Shown: one piece after another, positions 1-12,649 of the stretch
Layout: every line of letters begins with the position of its first letter
Numbering within the stretch: the stretch's first letter is position 1
NCBI RefSeq assembly: GCF_030052815.1
Contig: NC_079494.1
Coordinates: 38,674,467 to 38,738,466 of the forward strand
Source of the DNA: Hevea brasiliensis
Lineage: Eukaryota; Streptophyta; Magnoliopsida; Malpighiales; Euphorbiaceae
Length of the DNA stretch: 64,000 nucleotides
Direction of reading: 5' to 3'
Translations under genes and position numbers: made by a program
The notes under the pieces: model-generated
What the model saw: the letters and a program-made list of their open reading frames with translations, nothing else
The model's database searches: none
What the model was told of the DNA's origin: nothing

Positions 1-2708
1 TGTTATGAGCTCCAACAGCCTTAAACTAACCCGATCCCTAGCGCCCAGTAACAGCCCCTAGGTTTGGTCATTACGCTAATCAAAGAAAAGCTTCAAGAGA
101 TTTTTTTTTTTTTTTTTTTTTTTTCTTTATCAAGCTACTACAATCTTGGTTCAGCTAGGATTAAGAAGTGATTTTAACTCCTTCAACCTTGCAAGAAAAT
201 ATAGATGAATGTCAATAAGAGCAGCACAATTGTATTTAACACCTAACAAACACCCATTATCAGTTCAGTTGTGATGAATCTAGGATGGAAAGACTTGTAA
301 TAAGTTGAACCATACCAAAACATCTTCTCTTTCTTTTTTTTTTTCTCTGGTTTTCTTTTTAATTAAGAGAATGCAATTCTAAATATTTTGTGTGAGCATG
401 CAAATAAATGGCCAGTCTTCTTAAGTTCCTAGAGAAAATTTAATATAAATGACGGCGAACAATTTGTGTACATATGTCAGGAAGGAAATCAAGAATGATA
501 ATTTTCAATCACTTGCTTTGCAAGTTTACTTTAATAAAATTCAACTTAAATAAGATAATCATTAAATTTATGAAAATCAATATATATTTAATAATAAAAT
601 TATCCAATTCTTTTTTTATAAATAATCAAAATATCTAATTTTTTAAATTTTATCGTTGAAGAAAGCATTCTATAATTTTGCATTGTCATTTTTTTTTTTT
701 ATTCCAATTGAAGATATAACTTAAAATTTTACAACTTTTGAGATAGCAAAATTCAACCTATTTTATTGCAAAAATCCATTCTTAGCCTGAATTCAACTAA
801 AAATCATATACAATAATTAAATTACGCCTTCTCATTTCAATCATTGTCTCAATTTTATTTTTTTTGGAGGCATAAAATCACGGTATTTCTCTATCCCCGT
901 TTTATGGTTGACGGAATACTAACTTTTCTTAGTCTCAATTTTTATTTTAATATAAAAATATATTTTTACATTATAATTTAAATTATATAAAAATAAAAAT
1001 ATTATTTTATTTTAAAAACATACTATTTATTATGAGTTTTATTATTTTCTTAATTATAAAATAATATTTAAATTTTAGTATAAATGTATGTAATATTTAC
1101 AATAATATATAAAAAGTATTTTTAAAATATTATAAAATTAAAAAAAAAAAAACTTAATGATGTGTATTTGACCACTCTTAATACTAAGAGTTGTGTTTTA
1201 CCACTAGACTATTATATTACGCTTTTTAACCTTTTGTTTAATTTTTTTTTTTTTAACTGACTTTTGTTTAGTTGACTATAACAACACTAAGAATTAGAGA
1301 CGAAACAGTTAACCACATAAAGAAAAAAATTATCTCTAAATGCTAATTTTTGAAAATTTTTTGTTAAAATCACATCCCCTCCCACACACACACACATATA
1401 TTAACCTCCATTAATTATCCGTTATCATAGTTAAAAAAAAATAATGACTTAACTAAAAAATATAAAATATTTGTAATTTCATTATAAAAGTAAGTTTAAT
1501 TTATTAGATAAACCTCAATTGAATTTGACGCTTCATTTTAACTTTTTATTATAAATTATAAATTCAATTATTGGTACAAGATAATATTTAACTTAATACT
1601 TAATTTTATTTTAATGATTATTGATATTACATTAAAACAACACATTGGCTCTAAAAATAAAGTAATAAAAGCAAATTTATCCACTGAAATGCCCATCCTC
1701 ATTCCTTTCCCTTTTCATTTAGATGTGGGGTTAATAATACAATGTGAAATTTAAATTGCATTAAACATAATGAATTAAAAATTTCAATATTAATAAATTT
1801 TTAGCATAATTATAAAATTATAAATAAATTTTAAATTGTATTATTAAAATAAAATAAAAAAATAATTCTCGGAAATGCAGCGACAAAGCAATCAGTTAGA
1901 ATTAAAATGAGGGTTAAAAAATAACTATAGATCTTTTAGACCTTTTTTAACAAAAAGACAAACTGTCTTCTTTCCCACATACATGCACCATAAGCGTGTT
2001 TTTTTTCTTTTTTTTTTTCTCAGATATGCATCAAAAGTTACTTGCAAGTTTGTTGTTTCTTCCTAGAGTTTTAACAATAGAAAAGTTGCAGACCAAAAAG
2101 AACAATACTGAATAAAGACATACTAGTTGTGCAGTGTGCTTTCGTTGTTTTCATCCTTGACTCTTTTACAAATTTTAGACGACTATAACTTAATGTATAT
2201 CTAATTCAAAATACACATATAATATATCGTTGGAAAGAGGATATTGTCTACTTTCTAATGTTATTAATTTTATGCAAAATACAAAACATACAAGGAGATA
2301 TTCACACCCAAAGCAAGGCTCATGACCTCATGTAGAAAAGTTTTAGAAATTCCACAAAAATTCTAGAACTAATATATATTCAAACTAACACATTAAACAT
2401 GTTATAAACACATGAAAGATTAGGAAATAAATGTCTAGGCCCTAATATTAATGAAGAAAAATAAATATACATGAGTGCTAACTCGTATACATTTGCATAA
2501 CTCTAAAGTCCCATCAATTATTTCACTTAGTTTATTAGATAATCATACAAATAACATGAATTATACACAGATTAACTACAGTCTAGATGTGCACCTTCTA
2601 ATTGCAGAAATTCAAAAATTCTCCAGGAGAGAATATATGAGAGCTACAAATGGATAATCAAGCCACAGACCCGAGTACCACAAGTTCCACTTTTCCTTTT
2701 GTAATGCC
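1..2708. other. AT-rich intergenic DNA, no gene seen
   Basis: This stretch is dominated by A/T runs, including a T run at about 101-124 and a short CA run at about 1384-1396. Reading frames are short and show no recognisable domain, codon pattern or splice-bounded homology. I see no RNA gene. A weak tRNA-like box near 1180-1210 is treated as rejected. Confidence 0.6.
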
Positions 2709-2790
2709 GTATGATCACTAAAAATTCTTCAAGGAATTGTTAATAGTCCGTATGATCACTACAAATTCTTCAAGGAATTGTTAATAGTAC
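2709..2790. repeat. 41-base tandem duplication
   Basis: Two head-to-tail copies of a 41-base unit beginning GTATGATCACTA and ending GGAATTGTTAATAGT lie at 2709-2749 and 2750-2790, differing at only a few positions. They lie in non-coding DNA, and the near identity points to a recent local duplication. Confidence 0.8.
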
Positions 2791-3803
2791 AATCTTTGCA
2801 CAATCTGTCAAACTCATTATGTTCATAAATGGCCTATGTGCCATTCGGTTTTCAAAACAAGCATGTAACTGCTTGCAGTTGCATGTCTTTTTAAATGTTT
2901 ATTTTATCTAGTTTCCAAGGGACATGTCCATTTTGGCCATATTGAGTGTATGGAAAACATAACTGCAAGTGACGCTTATCCTCTTCTCTCCTTCTCAGGT
3001 TCAGAGTCATAGAATCGGTCCGATCCAAATTCCTTCAAAACACAAGAACTCTTACGAGGATATGACCATCAACTAAACCACAAACTTTCCTGTCAATCCC
3101 TTAAGAGATTGTACCAATGTAAAGCGATTAACATGCATATTAGCAAGGTTATTTTTAAGAGATATATATTGAACTGGTAGGTTTGTATTCTATAACCTAC
3201 AGATATTTATTTTGATTTCTTGATTGAAGGGAATTTTAGAAAATGAAAGCAATTTCTTACGGCTAAAAGAAACACTATTATCCAAAGAATACCTAACAAG
3301 ATATTTACAGATTGAAAAGAAAGCTAATTGTTACAAACAAGCTGAAAACAGAGTTAGGGATAAAGAAACTTTGATTAGAAAACTAGGCAACCGTCTGTTA
3401 AAAAATAAATTAAATCATTATAGATTACATAATTAGAAAATATGTGTACTTGGAAACACATTTGTATACATAATTTTATGTGAACAATCAAGAACGGAAG
3501 CGAAAGGGTAGGTTCACAACTCTTAATATCCACAGTATTCAAATTCTATTTGAATGTTAAATGGGTTATTATATATATATAGGACTGAGAGTTGGAGCAT
3601 CTTTCTTAATGAGCCTATTATAATGGGCCCATTACAGGCTTGCTCAATCAAATGACCTAATTAATTTAGATATTACCAATTAGTAAACTTATTATTTGAT
3701 ATTATTTAATATGTCAGTGCTCCACATCCATATACAAATAAATAATCCAAGACTGTCTACGATGAGACCTTTGGCTGTTGACAGCTGGCTATGGGACATC
3801 CAT
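2791..3803. other. Intergenic DNA with one unassigned short reading frame
   Basis: The stretch lies beyond the broken 3' end of the OPT pseudogene. It holds one lysine- and glutamate-rich 70-codon frame at 3224-3436 (plus strand) that I cannot assign to any family. It has no visible partner exon, so I do not call it a gene. The expected last OPT exon sequence is not found here. Confidence 0.4.
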
Positions 3804-6350
3804 CCCATATTCACCAAGGTTTCCAAAAATCCTGCGGGAACCCAAAAGCCCCCATATAACAGAGGCATCAAAGAACACCTTATCCAATGGGCATTTCCAT
3901 GGACTCTCCTTGGGCAACTTCGATCTATCACGAGATTGGGGATGGCCTCCATCATGCCCCATGCAGTTAGTAGTTATACAAGCACATATACAAGTGTTCC
4001 TACAACCTGCAAGGCCACATGATTAGTTTTTGAACATTCTTAGTCTTAGCCAAGTTCAGATACATGACAGAAAGAAAAAAGAAAATAGCTTAACCTGTGC
4101 CATGAACATCGACCTAGGTGGAATCTTCATGTAATGTCCAAGCTTAAGGTCCTGTAAGAACGTTAGAGCTCGAGTCATGCATACTGATATATCCATACAC
4201 CTTGAAACACATATTAGCAACAGGACGCTTTGGGAAAATGTACCCTATGATGTATTCTGTAATGATGTTCAAGCCTGGTGCCTGTGATGATTGCAGCAGC
4301 AAGCAATTTAATTTCGTAGTTAAATTTCCATCTGCCATTCGGATCACTTGAATATAAACTTATATAATATAGAAACGTTAGCTTTTCTACCTGGTTTGTG
4401 GTGGCACAAATAACTCCAATTGGGAGGGTGAAGAATAAAGCAACGGCACAAGCTAGCAGAACTCCCCACCAACGCAATTGAAGTGTCTCATTATAATATT
4501 CACAAATGATTATTACAGCTGCAATGTTTACGGTGAGGATCATAAGAAACCACCATGAGGGAACCGATTTGTATTTCTGCATAAGCCTTGTATGTATATC
4601 CGTTTTGGTTTTTCCACCAAACACTCTTCTGCTTTGCTTCCACAGTTCACTGCAATTAACAAGTGCGAAAAAAACACAAATGACAACTTTGCAGCATTGG
4701 AAAAAATGGGCTTTTTTTGGTGTTTGGTTTTTTGTGCTCTGCTGGAGACAACTCCAGGAAGGTGTCAGGCTCTCTGCTTTGTGAGGGTGGACTACCAAAA
4801 AAAAAAAAAAAAAGAAGAGGTAACTTGGGAGAGTTGGAGCCAACCTTCCATTAAAAAGGACATGCACAACTGTGGCTGTCAGTGTTGCAAATCCAAATCC
4901 ATTGCTCATAGCAAAGAAAGTGCTGAGATGCACAGGTCCAACACTTGCATAAAGTTTCCTATCATGACGAAACTTTGAATTTACAATGCTTCGAATGTTG
5001 TATTCTTCACCATTTCCTTGAAAAAGATCATTAGAATATAATGGGAAGGTCTTGGCGTGGTAGACGTTGAGCCAGTAACAAATGGGTATCATCATATACA
5101 TTATGATACAAAATCCAGCAGCAACATTAGCAGTAGCAAACCATGGACTAGCAAGTGGACTCCCAGGGTATGCAGCCACTGTAGAACAGTCAAATCCTAC
5201 AGCATCAATTCCTAGGCCTTGCATGCCTGAACCCAGTTGTTGAACTAGAACAGTTTTGGGAGCCAGCCAACAGACCCACGAGACAGATGTTAACATGGTG
5301 AAAATATAGCCTGGAAATACATAGTAAGCGAAGCTGCAAGTAAGGGCTATAAGGAAGAACTAGGTCCCAGTCAATCCTCGTCTTGGTCTTTTCTCTTTCT
5401 CATGTAAAGCCCTGCAGGGATTGAAATCGATCTGATGTCATGTCATTTGCAAGACATATGAAAGCTCCAAAGATGGTTAATACACATTAGAATTGCATAT
5501 ATACCCGAACAATGAGAATTGAACCAGGTTGCTTGGCAGCTACATTTCCCCTAGCTCCACTAGATATTTCCTAAAAATTCCAGCCCAGCCAAAACCCAGC
5601 ACCTGCAAATGATTCAAAAGTTTAGTTTAATTCATACATCAGCAGAAATCTACAAAACTCTGTTGCTAGATTTGAATATCACTTCAAATGTTCAAAATTG
5701 CCATCTCATATTTCAATAAATGACAGCAGCACTCTTGTATGTTTTCTATCTGAAAATTTCATGTTTCAAAAGTTTTCTATTTGAATTATAAAAAAAAAAA
5801 AAAAGTAAAAAAAAAAAAGATGGCAATTAACCTGAGTGGTAATCATAAGAAGTAAGGCAGGAAGAAAAGTGAGTTTTCTTTTATGAAACAGTTTGACAGC
5901 ACTGAGAATATGAGTGGCGTAAACAGTTCTAGCTCCAGCATTAGCAAATATAGTGATAAGAACATGTTCCTTCACATTGAAAGGCCCTGGATTCAACTAG
6001 AACTCCCAATTTGTTCCTTCAAACACCACTCGTTTGGGAAGAGTTCTTGCCATTAAATGTCCCAAAGGCATCACAGCAATCTGTGCAGAAATGGAGGTGA
6101 TGCTCATGGGCTGTGTCCTATACTAGAAGAACTGGTTCACAACCGCCAATATCAGACAAGAAGCAAGACCCAGAAACATTCTAAATGTCAAAACTGGCAT
6201 GTTGGGATCGTCTGTTTTTGGCACCGTTATCTCCACCTTCTTGATGGGGCATTCCTCCTCCTTACCCATCGCCATCTCTACCGTAGGCTCAATAATCTCA
6301 TCAGATGCCCCAACAGCCATAAGTCGACTGGTATACACTCTACTTGCCAC
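3804..6350 (-). pseudogene. Oligopeptide transporter (OPT family) pseudogene
   Basis: Intact OPT proteins are plant membrane carriers for small peptides or metal chelates. Six exons can be read on the minus strand with GT-AG borders: about 6350-5832, 5602-5515, 5411-4845, 4649-4391, 4281-4095 and 4006-3804. Family motifs are clear: [102 protein letters not shown], and a late [10 protein letters not shown]. Broken points seen: stops after NQFF, after NWEF, in place of the first Trp of the MWWP motif, before FFLIA and early in exon 6; a 4-base insertion after GYISM in exon 5 that shifts frame; a further small frameshift in exon 6. Homology stops near 3804, so the C-terminal membrane segments are missing. 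Either ATG near 6350 or 6320 could be the old start. The subfamily number cannot be decided. Confidence 0.9.
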
Positions 6351-7043
6351 CTAGCCGCCGAAGACAGAAGACAGTTAGCTAGCTTGGTTTAGATAAGAGT
6401 GCATAAAATTTAAAAAAAAAAAAAGTAATTTAATAAAAGCAAAATAATTATCTGGCGCAATGTGCAGATTCACAACTAGTTTAGTAAGAAATTTGGAACA
6501 AATATAATATTAGCATCAGTTCAGCATTGAAATTCCTCAAATATATTAATTAAATAATTTTAAAAATTAATTTAATTTTCAATTCAACATATATTTTAAT
6601 TAAAAAACTCCAAAATAATTGAAAATTTTTTAATTACTCTTTTCAACATTTAAAATAACACTCCTTTGATTTTTTTTTTTTTTTAACTTTCTAGTTACAA
6701 TTGCAAACGAGACCTAAAAACTACGTATCATGTATAACTAATTAAATTAAGGAAAAATTAAAATCGATGGAAGAAAAAAAAACTTTTTGAATTTTAATCC
6801 TCTAATGACTAATCATTATCCATCCTTAAAAATAATAATTGCAATTGTGGAACCAAGTCAATGTATGCCTTTTTTTTTTTAATTGATTAAAAATACATGC
6901 GAGACATATCTCTATTATTAAATTTTTTTTTAAATCATTAATTGCAGAAATATGATTTTTATTTATTTATTATATATAGCCATTAAGCATATGCAATATT
7001 AAAATTTTTTTTATAGCAGAAATATCATCTTTCTTCAACTTGA
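6351..7043. other. AT-rich flank between the OPT relic and a copia element
   Basis: Long A and T runs with no reading frame of note. It would hold the old OPT promoter, but no TATA box can be singled out among many AT-rich stretches. The copia reading frame stops abruptly at its right edge. Confidence 0.5.
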
Positions 7044-9121
7044 TTATGATAAGAGAGCTATAACCAATCGAATTGTAGTTGGTTTAACCACAGGGCTGAA
7101 TGTTTCTTCATAATGAATGCCTGAAATTTGTGTGAATCCTTTTGCAACTAATCGAGCTTTGAAGCGGTCGATGGAGTCATCTTCTTTATATTTGATATGG
7201 TATACCCATTTTGAGCCAACAACATTGACACCAGAGGGTCGAGGAACTAACTCCCATGTCTTATTTAAATGAAGTGCTTGAATTTCTTCTTCCATAGCAT
7301 TGTGCCAACGAGGATCTTTTAAGGCACTTCGAAATGTCTTAGGAATAGAGACCTTTATTGGATCAAGAAAGGGTTGTGGTGATGAGATAGCAAGGGCAAC
7401 ATAGTCACTGAGATAAGATGGAGGTTTCGTGTTCGAATGGAACATAGAGAGGTGGTTAGGTGATTATTATTGTCTATGCTAGAATTTTCTAAATTTGGTG
7501 AAGAATTTTCAAGCAAGTTGTTTGAAGTGTCATCATCCAAAGGTGTTGGGGTTGTGAGAGAATGATCTACAACTTGATCTTCTAACTGCTGTTGATTTTC
7601 TATGAGCAAATGATCTGCAACTTGTTCCTCAATTTGATTTTCAAGAAGATTACCTGCAGGATGATTAGAATAATCTACACAAAAACTTGGATTACAACAA
7701 TTTAAGGTGGTTTTGGAAGTTTCCATATTTAACTCGTCTTTATCTATGTTAGTCATGTCATGAAATTCATGAGTTGAGCTAGAAGATTTTATAGGTGATT
7801 CAAGCCACTCAGCAGGTGTAGAAAATTCAGTTAGTTCCAAGTTTGGAGAGATAAAGCTTCTTGGGACTTTTTATATGGAAATGTTGTTTCATCAAAAACA
7901 ACATGTTGGGATATATAAACACATCGAGTTTTTCGATCTAGGCATCTGGAGCCTTTATGAACTGGGCTATACCCTACAAAGACACAAGGGTAGGTTTTTG
8001 CTGTAAATTTATTACCACCCTAATGCCGTAAATAAGGGAAGCATTGACATCCAATCACCCGCAAGCCATTATATTGAGGATGTCATTGGAACAACTTATA
8101 GTAAGGACTTTCATACTTCAGAGTAGAAGATGGTAACCTGTTTATCAAATATACAGCAGTGTGAAAAATTTCTACCCAAAGAGATAAAGGAAGATTAGCA
8201 TGAAATAACATAATTAAACCAGTTTCAACAATATGACAATGCTTTCTTTCAGTAACTTCATTTTGCTCAGGAGTACATGGACATGAAATATGAAGTTCAA
8301 TTCCTTTTTCGTCAAGGTGATTTAAAAAATTATGTGAACTAAATTCACCTCCCCCATCACATTGAAAAATCTTAATTTTTTATCAAATCTGTTTTCAACT
8401 AATTTTTGAAACTTCAGAAAACACCCAAAGAATTCAGATTTTCTTTTCAAGGGGTAAAGCCATGTGAATCGGGAGTAATCATCTATAAAGAGTGCATAAA
8501 AACAAAAATTTTGATTTGAAGTTATAGGCGCTGGACCCCAAAGATCAGAATGTATCTTATCAAGGGGAAATTTTGAAATTTTATTGGAGTCTTGAAAAGG
8601 CATTTTGCAACTCTTTCCCATTTGACAACTAACACAAACAGCTGATTTTGTACCCAATGAGTAACATCAATTTTATCCTTTAATAAAGATAAAATTTTTG
8701 AGTTAGGATGGCCAAGTCGTTGGTGCCAAACCACAGATGAGGAATTGCCTTTTCTTATTGCAGTTAAACCCTCTTAATAACCTTCATCTAGTGTGTAGAG
8801 CTGTCCATTTTTATGCCCCCTCGCTATTGTCCTTTGGTTGTGGTCCTTAACAACAAAACCAGAAGCAGTGAATTCAAAAGTACATTGATTATCTAAAATG
8901 AATTTTCCTACTGATAATAAGTTTTTCTTCAAATTAGGAACTACTAACACATATTTTAATTTTAACTTTCCATTATCAGTTGTAATAAGAACATCTCCAG
9001 TATGAGTTATAGGCACAGAGTTTCCATTACCTACATAGATCACATCATTTCCATTGTAGGGCTTAATGGAGGAGAGATTACGTAAATCTTTTATCATGTG
9101 AGGTGTAGCTCCAGAATCCAT
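7044..9121 (-). pseudogene. Copia pol fragment: protease, integrase, partial RT
   Basis: Reading leftward: the aspartic protease motif MDSGATPHMIKDL starts near 9121. The GAG-pre-integrase motif VVWHQRLGHPNSKILSL is near 8730. The integrase core begins with FIDDYSRFTWLYPL near 8510 and continues in shifted frames to about 7860. After a Ser/Asn/Gln-rich linker, the start of RT ([20 protein letters not shown], then [20 protein letters not shown]) runs to 7044. At least two frameshifts, one near the second integrase catalytic position and one in the linker, plus the missing RT core make it dead. The next step in an active element would be polyprotein cleavage by the protease. Confidence 0.85.
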
Positions 9122-9485
9122 AATAAAGGACTAATTATTTGAACTATCCAAAGTAAGGGCAGCAAGGGCAGCAAGGGCTTGTGGAAAGTCCTCCGATTAA
9201 TAAGAGTAGTCAAATCTATACCAACAATCAATAGCTTTATGATTAAACTTTCCACAAATTTGACAAGAGACCTTACTATCATTGTTTTGTTCACTAGAAT
9301 GTCATTGCACTTTTATAATTTTGTTCTGCTTAGGGTAGTTTCCAATATTTTGAGTGCTTTGTTGTCCATTTTGGCTATTGTAATGACCAGCAGGAGTAAA
9401 GCCTTTTCCCCGATAATTGAAATGAGCTTTGCCATTGAGTCCATTTCGACCACGACCGCGCTGCCAAAGTAGGCTTGAGCATGCT

Positions 9486-10139
9486 CTACCAAAATTTTTG
9501 CTTCCTCCTTCCGAGCGTTGAGGGATTGCTCATGTCCTTGAAGAGCCAGTAAAAATTGACTGCAATATGAAAGTTTTCATACCTTGGCCCTAAGCCATGG
9601 GCAAATTGGAACACTTTGTCTTGGTCAAAAACTGGACTTTTAATGGCAACAAGATTATCACATATTGATTTGAAATCTCTTAAGTATTCCTCAAGAAAGC
9701 GAGACCCCTTTTTGATGGTCATCAACATATTTTTCAAATTTCTCTCCTTCTCTGTTGTGGCGAGTAGCAGTTGCTCTTCAATGGAAGTCCAAATCTCTTA
9801 GGTTGTTTCTCCATTTATCATACTCAGAACATCTTCTTTCATGGTTCCAAGAAGCCATGAAGTCAGAAGTCCATCATTTCCAATCCACCTCTAATAATTT
9901 GGATTTGGGCATTTCTTCTGATTTGTTACACTCTCACCTTCTTTAGCAGATCTTTCTCCATTTGTAAGATGATGGAGAAGACCAAGGTTACGAACTAATG
10001 GTGTAATCTGATTGTGCCATAGTAGAAAGCTGTTTGTGTTTAGTTTAATAGATATTAGACTGGAACACTGATGAAAGGATTGGATGTTCAATTCTAGCTC
10101 AGTTTTTTGGTTGGATGATGACTGGCCATTTGAAGACAT
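9486..10139 (-). pseudogene. Copia gag remnant
   Basis: The likely start is the ATG at 10139 (MSSNGQSSSNQ), about 26 bases past the primer binding site. The frame gives typical copia gag text (FLLWHNQITPLVRNLGLLHH) and after a break the gag segment SRFLEEYLRDFKSICDNLVA with FAHGLGPRYENFHIAV. Frame changes near 9740-9890 and before 9486 break it. The region between gag and protease (9122-9485) holds a degenerate nucleocapsid stretch. Confidence 0.75.
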
Positions 10140-10165
10140 TTTGGTTTTGGCTTGCAGGTTTGAAA

Positions 10166-10180
10166 GCTCTAATACCATAA
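10166..10180 (-). promoter_or_regulatory. Primer binding site (initiator Met tRNA type)
   Basis: On the minus strand the sequence is TTATGGTATTAGAGC, one mismatch from the usual plant copia site TGGTATCAGAGC that pairs with the 3' end of initiator tRNA-Met. It lies between the presumed LTR end and gag. Confidence 0.7.
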
Positions 10181-10183
10181 AGA

Positions 10184-10383
10184 TGATTTTGATAAAAAAA
10201 AGCAATTGATTTGTGTATATTTTGAAGAAGAGGATTACATATATATACAAGAGCGTATATCTAATGACTGTTGATGCAAAAACTAGTAAGTAGGAGTTGT
10301 TGTCACTTGTAGCCGTTGTTGATTGATTGGCCAAAATTAGAGGGACTAATTTCCCAAAATTATGGGATTGTATTTGCCATCAT
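10184..10383 (-). repeat. Probable 5' LTR of the first copia element
   Basis: The DNA upstream (minus sense) of the primer site contains a TATA-like TATATATATGTAATC stretch after CTCTTG, as in copia LTR promoters, and a possible TG start near 10383 and CA end near 10190. With no second LTR the borders are guesses. Confidence 0.45.
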
Positions 10384-11297
10384 AAGCTCCACAATTTGAG
10401 GGATTATTATTAGCTGAGTCAAAGGGACTTTGTCCCTTATTAGATTGGACCTTGAAATTATTTAACTATTCTTACCATGAAAATACTTCGATAACATTGC
10501 ATTCTTTTTATTAGAAATCCCACCATTAGTGATGCTACAGCGTTTTGAGAGTTTAAATTTATTTGGTATAATAGATTTATCCTAGAAATTGATAAAACTG
10601 TAGTATTTAAATAAACAGCACCATTGATCCATCTATGGAGGATCAAAAGCTTCCACAATGAAAAGGACAAAAAATTCTTATGCAAAGAGGAAAAAACTCT
10701 TATGCGAAAGATAAAATGAAAAATAAAAAACTCTAAAAGTACAGAAAAATAAAAAAATAGATAAAAAATAGTTTAATTTATTTTAAAAAAAGAGAATTAT
10801 CACCATAAAAATGACCATACCAACTTTAGAAAGTTTTTTTCTTGAAAGAATTTTTTTTTTAATTCAATCAATTATCAACTCAAGATACAAAATATATAGT
10901 GGGATCTATCTATTAAATATATAAATTTTATATGTTTATATATTAGATTTATGGTGGATCAATAATAATTTCTTTTTTGATAAAAAAAATTAAAAAAAAA
11001 ATAGTGCAGAGAATTTAGCGATTAAATTTTTCTTCAAAGAAAATTAGAATCAGATTTTTTTTTTCTTTTGTTGTAGCCTTCGTTGAGACAAATTTTATTT
11101 TAAATGAAATATATGATTTTTTTTTTTTTAAGTATGATGGGAAATTAATAAGAGATAATTGAAGATCCCAAGCGGCTAGGAAAAATAGCTAAGTACCTGT
11201 ATAGCATTCACGCATAGCTGGCCTTTCCACGCATTAAATTATAGATTCTTATAACAAGAATCTTCTTAGAATCATACAATTTTTCAAGGAAAATAGT
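10384..11297. other. AT-rich DNA, nothing recognised
   Basis: It contains short frames without homology and many A/T runs. I see no gene, RNA or complete repeat. Confidence 0.5.
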
Positions 11298-11777
11298 TAG
11301 GGGGTGACCACTATTATGTTTAAATCGAAACTCTAAATCAAATCGCCTTAATTCGGTAATTCGGTTTAATTTTTTATATAATTCGGTTCGGTTTGATTTT
11401 ATATTTTAAAATTTTTTTGTTATTTCAGTTCGGCTCGGTTTTGGAGGAAAAAAAATCATTTTGAACCGAACTGAATAGTATTTTTTATTTTTGAATTAAT
11501 TTATTTTTATGGGGAATTTATGAATTATATATAATTTTAAATATATAAATTGCTTAATTTCATTGATTAATGGTTATTAGATTCAAACTAATGTTAAAAT
11601 CACACCAAATAACTTGAAAATAAAGTCTAAATTAAAAAATCAAGTAAATTCAGAACCGATTAGTTTGAACCGAACCGAATCGAACTAAAATACAGTAGTT
11701 TGGTTCTAAAATATAATAATTTAATTTTGATAATTTAATTCGGTTTGATTCGATTCGAACCGAATGCTTATCCTTAG
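11298..11777. mobile_element. Decayed MITE-like element
   Basis: The ends are imperfect inverted repeats (TTAGGGGGTGACC on the left, CTTATCCTTAG on the right). Inside, the left half carries repeated TTCGGTTYGGTTT and the right half the complementary AACCGAACCGAAT type of motif, so the element could fold back. This arrangement is common in non-autonomous plant DNA elements. No convincing target duplication is visible. Confidence 0.5.
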
Positions 11778-11954
11778 AAATGGTTAAGTTATCAATTTCA
11801 TCCAATTTAATGTGAATTAATGAGCTTCCAATAATATGAAATTATTTATTTTTTATGTTTTTGAAGGTAAAGTTTTACTCTATTTTATATTAGAATAAAG
11901 CTTAATTAATTTGCCTCGTGTACTTGTTGAGGAGGTCTAATTTAGCTTAATTTT

Positions 11955-12649
11955 AATTTTTTATTTAATTTAACCCATAAATTTTTATTTAAGTTTAAAT
12001 TAATCTAATCTCCCTTATTTCATTATACGCACCATTTACTTAATATTTAATATTTTTATTTTTTAATATTAAAATATTATTCTTATATTTTATGATTAAT
12101 TAAATTAAAATATCAAAAATATTATTTATATTACTCAATATTATTAATTAATCTAAAAATTTAAAAAAAATTATTTTTACATTTTCATATACAACTCAAC
12201 TCAACTAAGCTTTTATCCCAAAAATTTAGAGTCAGCTATATGGATTCTCTTTCTCCACTCTAAATAATTTTGGGTTAAATTCTTAAATTAGCCTATTTTT
12301 AATTTTTTATTTAATTTAACCCATAAATTTTTATTTAAGTTTAAATTAATCTAATCTCCCTTATTTCATTATACGCCATTTACTTAATATTTAATATTTT
12401 TTATTTTTTAATATTAAAATATTATTTTTATATTTTATGATTAATTAAATTAAAATATCAAAAATATTATTTATATTACTCAATATTATTAATTAATCTA
12501 AAAATTAAAAAAAAAAACATTATTTTTACATTTTCATATACAACTCAACTCAACTAAGCTTTTATCCCAAAAATTTAGAGTCAGCTATATGGATTCTCTT
12601 TCTCCACTCTAAATGATTTTAGGTTAAATCCTTGGAAATGTGTAATGCT
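11955..12649. repeat. Tandem duplication (about 346 bases) of LINE 3' tail plus AT-rich flank
   Basis: Copy 1 (about 11955-12300) and copy 2 (about 12301-12649) share an AT-rich block followed by CAACTCAACTCAACTAAGC and the CTATATGGATTCTCTTTC block. Small indels, such as three extra bases after ATACGC in copy 1, separate them. The block resembles the 3' end of plant RTE LINEs, and copy 2 runs directly into the LINE body. Confidence 0.85.

Larger units (their letters stand above)
7044..10383 (-). mobile_element. Ty1/copia element, 3'-truncated
   Basis: In minus orientation the order is LTR, primer binding site, gag, protease, integrase, start of reverse transcriptase: the copia order with integrase before RT. 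The RT frame is lost after the IRLVIALLS segment near 7044, so the catalytic YVDD block, RNase H and the 3' LTR are missing. No right-hand LTR partner is present, so neither a target duplication nor an LTR-LTR comparison is possible. It is a different family from the two copia copies further right. Confidence 0.85.

Noticed and set aside
1160..1211. tRNA-like box (minus GTCTAGTGGTAAAACAC) as a SINE
   Set aside because: No acceptable box B and no defined tail could be found. Similarity to a D-arm alone is too weak.
3224..3436. 70-codon Lys/Glu-rich frame as a gene
   Set aside because: No recognised domain, no adjoining exon and no clear promoter. It remains only a note in the intergenic entry.
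4506..4978. Plus-strand frames across the OPT region
   Set aside because: They are the opposite strand of OPT exons 3 and 4 and their intron, without homology of their own.
10458..10685. 75-codon minus-strand frame
   Set aside because: Hydrophobic text from AT-rich DNA without any recognised motif; chance frame.
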